Shown here: positions 53,434 to 60,701 of the stretch, piece after piece | Layout: each line of letters starts with the position of its first letter | How positions within the stretch are numbered: the stretch's first letter is position 1 | NCBI RefSeq assembly: GCF_014650755.1 | Contig: NZ_BMVO01000004.1 | Span: 248,001 to 312,000, forward strand | Source: Streptomyces chryseus | GTDB taxonomy: Bacteria > Actinomycetota > Actinomycetes > Streptomycetales > Streptomycetaceae | Reading direction: 5' to 3' | DNA: 64,000 nt | Position numbers and translations under genes: made by a program | The notes under the pieces: generated by a model | Databases searched by the model: none | Told to the model about the DNA's origin: nothing | The model's input: only the letters and a program-made list of their open reading frames with translations

Positions 53434-54284
53434 TCAGCCGTCGGCGCGCCCTGGCGGCGACCGCCGCCGCGCTGCCGCTCGCCGCGGCCGGCGTCCCGCC
53501 GGCCGCGGCGCTCGCCCAGGAACCCCCGGGGAGCCGAGGGCCGCACGGTGCGCGCACCGTCTTCGTCGCCGGGGACTCCACCGCCGCCGGCAAGTCCGTC
53601 CCGGCCGCGCCCGAGACGGGGTGGGGCATGGCGCTCCCCTTCTTCCTGCACGAGCGCCTGGAGGTCGCCAACCACGCGGTGAACGGCCGCAGTTCCAAGA
53701 GCTTCATCGACGAGGGGCGGCTCGCGCCGATTCTGGCGGCGATCCGCCCGGGCGATCTCCTGCTCGTCCAGTTCGGCCACAACGACCAGAAGCGTGCGGA
53801 CCCCGCCCGCTTCACCGAACCGTGGACGAGCTACCAGGAGCATCTGCTCCGGTACGTCACCGGGGCGCGGGCGTGTGGCGCGCGCCCGGTGCTGCTGACG
53901 TCCGTGGAGCGCCGGCGGTTCGACGCGGCCGGTACGGCTGTGGCCACGCACGGCACGTATCCGGCGGCCGTGCGGGCGCTGGCGGCGGAACACGGCGTAC
54001 CGCTGCTGGACATGGCGGCGCTCTCGCTCGCCCGGTGGCAGGAGCTGGGGCCCGAGCCGAGCAAGGAGTACTTCCACTGGCTGGCGCCGGGCGAGTCGCC
54101 CAACTACCCCGACGGCGTGTCGGACAACACCCACTTCTGTCCGCGCGGCGCCATCGAGGTGGCGCGGATGACGGTGCGTGCGCTGAGAAGCGAACAGGTG
54201 CTCGGCGCGCACGCGACGCGGCGCCTGGGCGCGCACATTCCCGAGACCTGGCTGACCTGGCTGACCTGGCACGAGGAGCCGTGA
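53430..54284 (+). CDS. Rhamnogalacturonan acetylesterase (CE12, SGNH)
   Basis: A 284-residue Tat-exported esterase (SRRRALAATAAALPLAAAG). SGNH blocks: FVAGDSTAAGK with nucleophile S50, NGRSSKSF (Gly block), VQFGHNDQK (Asn block), and SDNTHFCPRGA with the Asp-His pair. D-N-T-H-F is the CE12 signature. GTG 53430 overlaps the binding-protein stop. It removes acetyl groups from rhamnogalacturonan so that lyases can act. The C-terminus carries a short TWLTWLTW repeat. Confidence 0.88.
   Translation: MISRRRALAATAAALPLAAAGVPPAAALAQEPPGSRGPHGARTVFVAGDSTAAGKSVPAAPETGWGMALPFFLHERLEVANHAVNGRSSKSFIDEGRLAPILAAIRPGDLLLVQFGHNDQKRADPARFTEPWTSYQEHLLRYVTGARACGARPVLLTSVERRRFDAAGTAVATHGTYPAAVRALAAEHGVPLLDMAALSLARWQELGPEPSKEYFHWLAPGESPNYPDGVSDNTHFCPRGAIEVARMTVRALRSEQVLGAHATRRLGAHIPETWLTWLTWHEEP
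54246..54270 (+). repeat. 9-bp coding tandem repeat
   Basis: ACCTGGCTG occurs at 54246 and 54255, followed by ACCTGGC at 54264, encoding TWLTWLTW at the end of the CE12 esterase. Slippage here would change length without shifting frame. Confidence 0.75.
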
Positions 54285-54285
54285 C

Positions 54286-55581
54286 ATGCGCAGACCCCCA
54301 TCCCCCGCACGCCTGATGGCCCTGGCCGCCGCCGCGCTGACGCCCGGCCTGCTCGCCGCCGCGCCGGCCGCTCCCCCACACGCCCCCGTACGCCCCGCCC
54401 ATGTCCTCCCCGCGCACGACGGCTGGGCGGCGGCCGACGGCGGCACCACGGGGGGCGCCGGTGCCGACGCGGCGCACACGTACACCGTCACCACCTGGAA
54501 CGCGTTCAGGCAGGCCCTCGCGGACGGCGGGGACGCCCCCAAGGTCATCAGGGTGCGGGGCACGCTCGACGGCATGGGCGGCCGGAGCTGCGAGGACTTC
54601 GCCACCGGTGGTTACGCCCTGGACGCCTATCTGGCGGCGTACGACCCGGCGACCTGGGGCAAGGCCCCGCCCTCCGGCCCGCAGGAGGAGGCCCGTGCCG
54701 CCTCGGCCGGCGCGCAGGCGCAGCAGATCAAGGCGTACGTCCCGTCGAACACGACGATCGTGGGCCTGGGCGGGGGCGCGCGGGTGCTCGGCGGCTCGCT
54801 CCAGATCCAGAACGCCGACAACGTCGTGGTCCGCGGGCTCACGTTCGAGGACGCCTTCGACTGCTTCCCGCAGTGGGATCCCACGGACGGGGAGGGCGGC
54901 GCGTGGAACTCCGCGTACGACAACCTCGTCGTGCACGGCTCGACGCACGTGTGGATCGACCACAACACGTTCACCGACGGCCGCCGCCCGGACAGCGAAC
55001 AGCCGCTGTACTACGGCCGGTTGTACCAGCAGCACGACGGCGAGCTGGACATCGTCCGGGGCGCCGACCTCGTCACCGTCTCCTGGAACGTCTTCGCCGA
55101 CCACGACAAGACCCTGATGATCGGCAACAGTGACGGCGCCGGCGCGACCGACCGGGGCAGGCTGCGGGTCACACTCCACCACAACCTCTTCCACCACGTC
55201 GTCGAGCGTGCGCCGCGTGTGCGTTTCGGCCGGGTCGACGCGTACAACAACCACTTCGTGGTGGCGGCGCGGGGGTACGGGTACACCTTCGGCATCGGTC
55301 TGGAATCGCGACTGGTGGCGGAGAAGAACACGTTCGCACTGCCGGAGGGTGTGAACGCGGGGAAGATCCTGAAGAAGTGGAAAGACGCCCCGGTGACCGC
55401 CGAGGGCAACCGGGTCAACGGCGTCGCGGTGGACCTGGTGGCCGCGCACAACGCGGCCAACCCGGGTGACCGGCTGCGCGAGGGGGCGGGCTGGACTCCG
55501 GTCCTGCGCACCCGGGTCGACGCGCCGCGCCACGTCCCGGCGCTGGTGACACGGCGGGCGGGCGCGCACCACCTGAGGTGA
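54286..55581 (+). CDS. Secreted pectate lyase, family PL1
   Basis: A 431-residue exported lyase with a signal peptide of about 28 residues (LMALAAAALTPGLLAAAPA). The right-handed beta-helix shows SNTTIVGLGGGARVLGGSLQ, WIDHNTFTDGR (Ca-binding and conserved His), DKTLMIGNSD and ERAPRVRFG, where the second Arg is the catalytic base of PL1. It starts 1 nt after the CE12 stop with GAGGAG upstream, so it is the last coupled gene of the operon. Its action on homogalacturonan overlaps with PL3 at 41016. Confidence 0.9.
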   Translation: MRRPPSPARLMALAAAALTPGLLAAAPAAPPHAPVRPAHVLPAHDGWAAADGGTTGGAGADAAHTYTVTTWNAFRQALADGGDAPKVIRVRGTLDGMGGRSCEDFATGGYALDAYLAAYDPATWGKAPPSGPQEEARAASAGAQAQQIKAYVPSNTTIVGLGGGARVLGGSLQIQNADNVVVRGLTFEDAFDCFPQWDPTDGEGGAWNSAYDNLVVHGSTHVWIDHNTFTDGRRPDSEQPLYYGRLYQQHDGELDIVRGADLVTVSWNVFADHDKTLMIGNSDGAGATDRGRLRVTLHHNLFHHVVERAPRVRFGRVDAYNNHFVVAARGYGYTFGIGLESRLVAEKNTFALPEGVNAGKILKKWKDAPVTAEGNRVNGVAVDLVAAHNAANPGDRLREGAGWTPVLRTRVDAPRHVPALVTRRAGAHHLR

Positions 55582-55767
55582 TGCGCCGTCATCGGCCGAT
55601 CCGGGCGCGTCCGTTCGGCTCGTGCCCCGCCCGGGCGGCCCCGGCAGCCGGGCGGGCCGCGCCCGTACGCGTGATCCCCCGCTCGTAGTCCAGGTCATAC
55701 CGCCCGGCTCGTCCCACCCGCTCATGAACCCGCGCTCGTCGTCCCGTGCCCATGAAGGAGCTTCCGC

Positions 55768-56892
55768 ATGCCCGTGCCCCGCCCCACCCGACGCGCCGCG
55801 CTCCGTGCCGCCACCGTCGCGGCGCTCGCCCTCGGCGGCACCCGGACGGCTGCCGCCGCCGCCCCGCCCGCGCGCCCGTTCGGCCGCTACGGGTCCCCCG
55901 CCCGGCGGCTCGGCCCCCGCACCCTGTACGTCGACCCGTACGGCCGGGGCGACCACACCACCGTGTCCGCCGCCGTCACGGCGACCCCCGGCGACGGTTG
56001 GACCCTCGTGCTCGCGCCGGCGACGTACCGCGAGACGGTGACCGTGCCCGCCGACCGCACGGGACTCACTCTCCTCGGGGCCGCGAGCGACCCGCGCGAG
56101 ACGGTCGTCGTGTACGACAACGCCGCGGGCACGCTCAAACCGGACGGGACGGTGTACGGGACCGGCGGTTCGGCCACGACGCTCGTCCGGGCCGACGGTT
56201 TCTCCGCCCGCCGGATCACGTTCGCCAACGACTGGCTGCGGGCCGAGCACCCCGACATCACGTCGGGCACGCAGGCGGTCGCGATCCGCGTGCTGGGCGA
56301 CCGCAGCGCGTTCCACCGCTGCCGTTTCCTCGGCCACCAGGACACCCTGTACGCGGACACGCGCTCGCTCGACGCCGTGGCCCGCCAGTACTACGCCCAC
56401 TGTCACATCGAGGGCGACGTGGACTTCGTCTTCGGCCGGGCCACCGCCGTCTTCGACCACTGCCGCCTGCACACCCTGGACCGGGACGTCGACTTCACCC
56501 CGTACGGCTTCGTCTTCGCCCCCTCGACGGCGAGGGCCACCGCGCGCGGGTACCTCGCCGTCCACTGCCGCGTCACCAGCGCGGCGCCCGGCCGGGCGTA
56601 CAAGCTCGCCCGCCCCTGGGTGCCGACCTCCGATCCCAGCGCGTGGCCGTCCCTGGTCGTACGGGACACCTGGCTCGGGCCCGGCATCGACGCCGACGCC
56701 CCGTACGCCACCATGCGTGACGCCCACCCGTGGCAGGACCAGCGCTTCGCGGAGTACCGCAACACCGGTCCCGGCGCCCGGGTCACCGTTCCCGCCGAGC
56801 GGCCGCGGCTGACCGCCGGGGAGGCTCGCGCGCACACCCGCGCGGCCTACCTCGGCGACTGGACGCCCGAGCCCTCGGGGGGCGACCGCTGA
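55768..56892 (+). CDS. Secreted pectinesterase (CE8)
   Basis: A 374-residue exported pectin methylesterase. Tat-like signal (RRAALRAATVAALALGG). CE8 signatures: GTQAVAIRV, GHQDTLYAD with the acid D192, GDVDFVFG with the nucleophile D219, and YKLARPW with the substrate Arg. Demethylation supplies polygalacturonate for PL1 and PL3. AAGGAG lies 8 nt before the ATG; the 186-nt gap upstream could hold its own promoter. Confidence 0.9.
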   Translation: MPVPRPTRRAALRAATVAALALGGTRTAAAAAPPARPFGRYGSPARRLGPRTLYVDPYGRGDHTTVSAAVTATPGDGWTLVLAPATYRETVTVPADRTGLTLLGAASDPRETVVVYDNAAGTLKPDGTVYGTGGSATTLVRADGFSARRITFANDWLRAEHPDITSGTQAVAIRVLGDRSAFHRCRFLGHQDTLYADTRSLDAVARQYYAHCHIEGDVDFVFGRATAVFDHCRLHTLDRDVDFTPYGFVFAPSTARATARGYLAVHCRVTSAAPGRAYKLARPWVPTSDPSAWPSLVVRDTWLGPGIDADAPYATMRDAHPWQDQRFAEYRNTGPGARVTVPAERPRLTAGEARAHTRAAYLGDWTPEPSGGDR

Positions 56893-56932
56893 GGAGCAGC
56901 TGTCAGCGGCGGCGGTCCCGCGCCGGGCCCCG

Positions 56933-57844
56933 TCAGGGCCTGATGATCAGCTTGCCCCGGGCGTGCCCCGCCTCGCTCAGCTCGTGCGCCTTGGCCGCGT
57001 CGGCGAGCGGGAAGACCTCGGCGATCCGGACGTCCAGCAGACCTTCGGCGGCGAGGCGGGCGTGCTCCGCCAGTCCGGTGCGGACGGCCCGGGGTTCCGT
57101 GCCGCCCGCCGAGAAGACCACGCCGTGGTCGGCGGCGTTCGGGTCGGCGATGGTGACGACGCGTTCGGCGCCGCCGAGCAGTTCGATCGAGAGCGGCAGT
57201 ACGCCCTGGCCGGCCGCGTCGAGGACCGCGTCGACGCCCCGGGGGGCGGCCTGCCGCACCCGCTCGGCCAGGCCGTCGCCGTAGCGGACGGGGGTCGCGC
57301 CGAGGGCCCGCAGATGGCCGTGGTTGGCCTCGGACGCCGTGCCGACGACCGTGACACCCGCGGCCACGGCGAGTTGCACGGCGACCGAGCCGACCACGCC
57401 CGCCGCGCCGTGCACCAGCAGCGTCTCGCCGGACTTCACCCGCAGCAGGTCCAGGACCCGCTGGGCCGTCTCGCCCGCCACCGGGAGGGACGCCGCCCGC
57501 TCCCAGGACAGGCCGGCGGGCTTGGCGGCGATGTCACCGGCCAGGGCGTACTCGGCGTACGCGCCGGTCGTGGTCCAGCCGAGCACCTCGGCGCCGGCCC
57601 CGGTGTGGGTCACGCCCTCGCCGACCGCGTCCACGACGCCGGCGAACTCCAGGCCCGGGACCGCCGGCAGCGTCGTCGGGTAGAACGCGTCCATCCACCC
57701 GTACCGGATCTTGTAGTCGACCGGGTTCACCCCCGCCGCCATCACCTTGACCCGGACCTGGCCCGGGCCCGGCTCCGGCTTCCCGACCCTGCTGTGACGC
57801 AGGACTTCCGGACCGCCGAACGTCTCGTACACGATCGCTTCCAC
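56933..57844 (-). CDS. NADP-dependent quinone-oxidoreductase-like MDR protein
   Basis: A 303-residue zinc-independent medium-chain dehydrogenase/reductase. GVNPVDYKIRYGWM and VPGLEFAGVVDAVGEGVT mark the GroES-like domain, and LLVHGAAGVVGSVAVQLAVAAG the Rossmann NADPH-binding motif (A-A-x-G-x-V-G). Zinc ligands are absent, as in quinone oxidoreductase. GTG at 57844. It is divergent from the LuxR-type regulator at 57987, a possible regulator-target pair, and convergent with the pectinesterase. Confidence 0.87.
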   Translation of the reverse strand: MEAIVYETFGGPEVLRHSRVGKPEPGPGQVRVKVMAAGVNPVDYKIRYGWMDAFYPTTLPAVPGLEFAGVVDAVGEGVTHTGAGAEVLGWTTTGAYAEYALAGDIAAKPAGLSWERAASLPVAGETAQRVLDLLRVKSGETLLVHGAAGVVGSVAVQLAVAAGVTVVGTASEANHGHLRALGATPVRYGDGLAERVRQAAPRGVDAVLDAAGQGVLPLSIELLGGAERVVTIADPNAADHGVVFSAGGTEPRAVRTGLAEHARLAAEGLLDVRIAEVFPLADAAKAHELSEAGHARGKLIIRP

Positions 57845-57986
57845 GACTGACTCCCCGCTGCTGACGCCGATCTGCTGACGTCCACAGCCTGCGTCCCCGG
57901 AAGGGCCTGACGGACAGGCCTTCGGGACAGTGAGACCTGGCCGAAAGACCAGCCGTGCCGGCCGCGCTCCTGGCTAGGGTGACGGG

Positions 57987-59321
57987 ATGGAGCTGACACC
58001 GACCGGGTCCGTGACCTTCCTGCCCACGGCGGGCACCAACGCCGCGGCGCGGCCCCTCACGCCCGACGCCACCGCGCTCGCCGCCCTGGCCGCCGGTCAC
58101 GACGTCGTCCGGCAGCCGCTGGGCGAGATCCTGCCGCGGCTGTCGGCGGTCCTGGCCGTGCTAATCCCACACCTGGCGGCCGCCGAACTGTCCACCCACT
58201 GCGCACACTCGCCGTTCAAGGTGTCCGGTGACACGGCCCCGGCCGCGCGGATCGGCGCGGCGGACCTGGAACCGCTGTTCCTCGCCGGTGTTCCCGGGGA
58301 GCCCTGGCAGGGGACGGCGTGGATCGCCGGGGCCGAGCGGCCGGTGGTCGCCGTGATGACCGACGCGACCCCGAGGGGCGCGCTCCTGGTGCTCGTGCGC
58401 GAGGACGGCGCCGCGCCGGTGGACGCCGGCGCACTCGCTGTCACGCAGGCCCTCTGGTCGCTGGTGACCAGCCACTTCGACCGGTTGGCGACGGAGGCGA
58501 CACCCGGCGCCCTGGCCCGTTCCCGCGCCGCCGCCGACACCCGGGCCCGGGTGATCGCGGAGCTGGGCGAGACCCACTCGGCCGCGCTGACGGGGCTGCT
58601 GGGCGTGCTGCGCAGCCGTCGCCTCGACGACACGGCCGCGCGGGCGACGGCCACGGAACTGGCCGTGTCGGCGCTCATCGAGCTGCGGGCCGAGGCCGAC
58701 CGGGACAAGGCCGTCGCGGAGGAGCGGGCCGACGATGCCTTCGGCCGGCTCGCGGACGCGCTGCGCGCCCTGGTGCGCCACAGCTCCGTCCGGCTCGAAC
58801 TGGCACCTCCGGAGTCCGTGCGCCACGTGGCCGCCGACGTGGCCCACGCGGCGCGGGCGATCGTACGCGCGGTGGTGCTGACCGTGCTGGAGCAGGAGAC
58901 GACGACCCGGGTACGGGTGGGCTGGCAGATCACCGAGCAGGAGCTGCGCGCCACCGTGCGCGACGACGGGCCGGGCGCGCTGTCCTTGTGCGATCTGGGC
59001 TCCGCGCGCGTCGCGGACCGGCTGGACGTCCTGGGCGGACGGCTGGAGGTGGACGCGGTGCCGGGCTGGGGAACGACGGTCACGGCGGTCGTCCCCCTGG
59101 CGACGCCCGAGGCCCCCGCCTCCGCCGATCCCCTGCGGGCACTGGGGCCGCGCGAACTCCAGGTGCTGGCGCGGCTCGCGCTCGGGCACCGCAACCGGGT
59201 GATCGCGCAGGAACTGCACATCAGCGAGTCGACGGTGAAGTTCCACGTCGCGAAGATCCTGACCAAGCTGGGGGTCGCCTCGCGGGGCGAGGCGGCGGCC
59301 CTGTTCCACGCGGCGGCCTGA
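57987..59321 (+). CDS. LuxR-type regulator with kinase-like ATPase domain
   Basis: A 444-residue protein of unusual layout. Residues about 20-190 resemble a GAF-like sensor (EPLFLAGVPGEPWQGTAWIAG ... ALLVLVREDG). Residues about 195-375 follow a histidine-kinase layout, with a long helical stretch and a partial ATPase domain (TVRDDGPGAL; GGRLEVDAVPGWGTTVTAVVPL), but the position of the N-box Asn reads RAVVLTVLEQ, so ATP binding may be lost. Residues about 388-440 are a LuxR/NarL helix-turn-helix (LGPRELQVLARLALGHRNRVIAQELHISESTVKFHVAKI). Kinase-like sensor and DNA output are thus in one chain. Confidence 0.8.
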   Translation: MELTPTGSVTFLPTAGTNAAARPLTPDATALAALAAGHDVVRQPLGEILPRLSAVLAVLIPHLAAAELSTHCAHSPFKVSGDTAPAARIGAADLEPLFLAGVPGEPWQGTAWIAGAERPVVAVMTDATPRGALLVLVREDGAAPVDAGALAVTQALWSLVTSHFDRLATEATPGALARSRAAADTRARVIAELGETHSAALTGLLGVLRSRRLDDTAARATATELAVSALIELRAEADRDKAVAEERADDAFGRLADALRALVRHSSVRLELAPPESVRHVAADVAHAARAIVRAVVLTVLEQETTTRVRVGWQITEQELRATVRDDGPGALSLCDLGSARVADRLDVLGGRLEVDAVPGWGTTVTAVVPLATPEAPASADPLRALGPRELQVLARLALGHRNRVIAQELHISESTVKFHVAKILTKLGVASRGEAAALFHAAA

Positions 59322-59331
59322 GCGGCCCGGT

Positions 59332-59366
59332 GCCGCCCGGCCCCGAGGGTGGCGGGGCCGGGCGGC
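59332..59366. terminator. Bidirectional hairpin between LuxR and protease genes
   Basis: Arms GCCGCCCGGCCCCG (59332-59345) and CGGGGCCGGGCGGC (59353-59366) are exact complements around a 7-nt loop, 11 nt after the LuxR-type stop and between convergent genes. Confidence 0.82.
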
Positions 59367-59391
59367 GAACGGGCCGGCAGGTCGGCGTGCC

Positions 59392-59424
59392 GTCAGGTCA
59401 GCGGGTCAGCTGTCAGCCGGTCAG
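59392..59424. repeat. Five GTCAG copies in 33 nt
   Basis: GTCAG begins at 59392, 59397, 59405, 59412 and 59420 with 5-8 nt steps, overlapping the stop of the protease gene. It is part of the 3' untranslated region between convergent genes; no function is evident. Confidence 0.6.
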
Positions 59425-60320
59425 CGCCCGAGCAGCCGCTTGACCTTCTTGCCCTTGGCGGACTCGTCCAGCGTCTTCCACAGCTTGGCGGAGCCGGTGT
59501 ACGCGTAGACTCCCGGAGCTCCCTGCTCCGCGCAGCCGTCGCCGTACGACACGATGCCGATCTGGTAGACGCCCTGACGGCCGGGCAGTTTGCGGAACAG
59601 CGGACCGCCGCTGTCGCCCTGGCAGGAGTCCTTGCCCTCGACGCCGGCGCAGACATTGACCCCCTTGTCGTAGCCGGGATAGGCGGCCCTGCACTCGATG
59701 TGCGACAGCACGGGCACGTTCACCGCGCGCAGCCGGTCGGGGAACGACGGGATCTCGGTGTTGGTGTTGCCCCAGCCCGCGACCGTGGCCGAGGCGCCCG
59801 GCCGGATCAGGGCATCGGTGCCGAGGGTCGGCAGGAGCACCGGAGCCGTGCCCCGCACCGGCTTGTCCAGCATCAGGAACGCCATGTCGTACGCCTCCTG
59901 CCCCTTGGCGTACCGGGGGTGGACGACGATGTCGGTCACGTTGCGCAGGGAACCCTGCTTCTTGTTCGACAGCACGGTGCGGCCGACGGTGACCTCGACG
60001 GTCTTGGCCTTGGTGCCCTCGACGCAGTGCGCGGCGGTGAGCACGACGTTCGTGGTCAGCAGGCTGCCGCCGCAGAACTGCCGGTCCACGGCGCTGCCCC
60101 TGCCCTTGTTCAGCAGGGCGCTCATGAAGGGGTACGAGCCGTTGGCCTTCTCGACGCCGCCGATGATGTAGGCGCTGGGCCGGTCCCCGTCCTTCGCCAC
60201 CGGCGCCGAGGCCGCCTGCGCGGGACTCGCGGCCGATATGAAAAGGGTGAGAGCGGCGCCGGCCGCCAGACCCGCGGCGGACGTCCGCCCCAAGTGGCGG
60301 CGGAAGAATGGAATGTGCAT
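59421..60320 (-). CDS. Secreted trypsin-like serine protease (S1)
   Basis: A 299-residue exported protease. Signal peptide 1-37 (RTSAAGLAAGAALTLFISAASPAQA), short propeptide, then the mature N-terminus IIGGVEKANGSYPF at 52, whose free Ile would complete activation. Triad: H98 in LTAAHCV, D145 in YDMAFLML, S237 in GKDSCQGDSGGP; D231 six residues before it at the S1 pocket predicts Lys/Arg specificity. Six Cys form the usual trypsin pairs. ATG at 60320 is chosen because the signal peptide starts there. Confidence 0.9.
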   Translation of the reverse strand: MHIPFFRRHLGRTSAAGLAAGAALTLFISAASPAQAASAPVAKDGDRPSAYIIGGVEKANGSYPFMSALLNKGRGSAVDRQFCGGSLLTTNVVLTAAHCVEGTKAKTVEVTVGRTVLSNKKQGSLRNVTDIVVHPRYAKGQEAYDMAFLMLDKPVRGTAPVLLPTLGTDALIRPGASATVAGWGNTNTEIPSFPDRLRAVNVPVLSHIECRAAYPGYDKGVNVCAGVEGKDSCQGDSGGPLFRKLPGRQGVYQIGIVSYGDGCAEQGAPGVYAYTGSAKLWKTLDESAKGKKVKRLLGR

Positions 60321-60701
60321 GGGGGGTTTTCTCCGATTCGGTGAAATGACACCACGGCGGAGCACAGGTTTATGAAGAGCCAACGGCTCGTCAAAAAGCC
60401 TGCGCAGGCGCGGTGTTATGACGCCGGCTTACATTAGAAGCCCCGCTGTGAGCACGTCAAAGAAGGGGAACGGAATTCCACTGACGGCGACTTCCGCTCC
60501 GCTTCCCCCGCATGCTTCCTGCTTCTCTCAGACGAGAAAAGGCCGGGCCGGGTTCACTCCCGTCGCCAGAGTTTTCTTCCGCCCTCTGTCCCCCGCGCAT
60601 CCGCACAGGTATGAATGTGACCCCTGAACGGATCGGCCGGCCGCCGTCGCCCTCGCGGCGCGCGGCTCGCCCGGCGTATGCGGGAGGTGTAGAAAGAGGT
60701 C
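60321..60701. other. Divergent promoter region of protease and SpoIIE-type genes
   Basis: About 380 nt without a convincing gene, with a lower GC content than the neighbours. It holds two small dyads, GAGCC-AAC-GGCTC (60377-60389) and GCCTGCGCAGGC (60398-60409), both near the protease 5' end and possible operators. AAGAGG lies 2 nt before the start of the gene at 60702. Confidence 0.45.
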
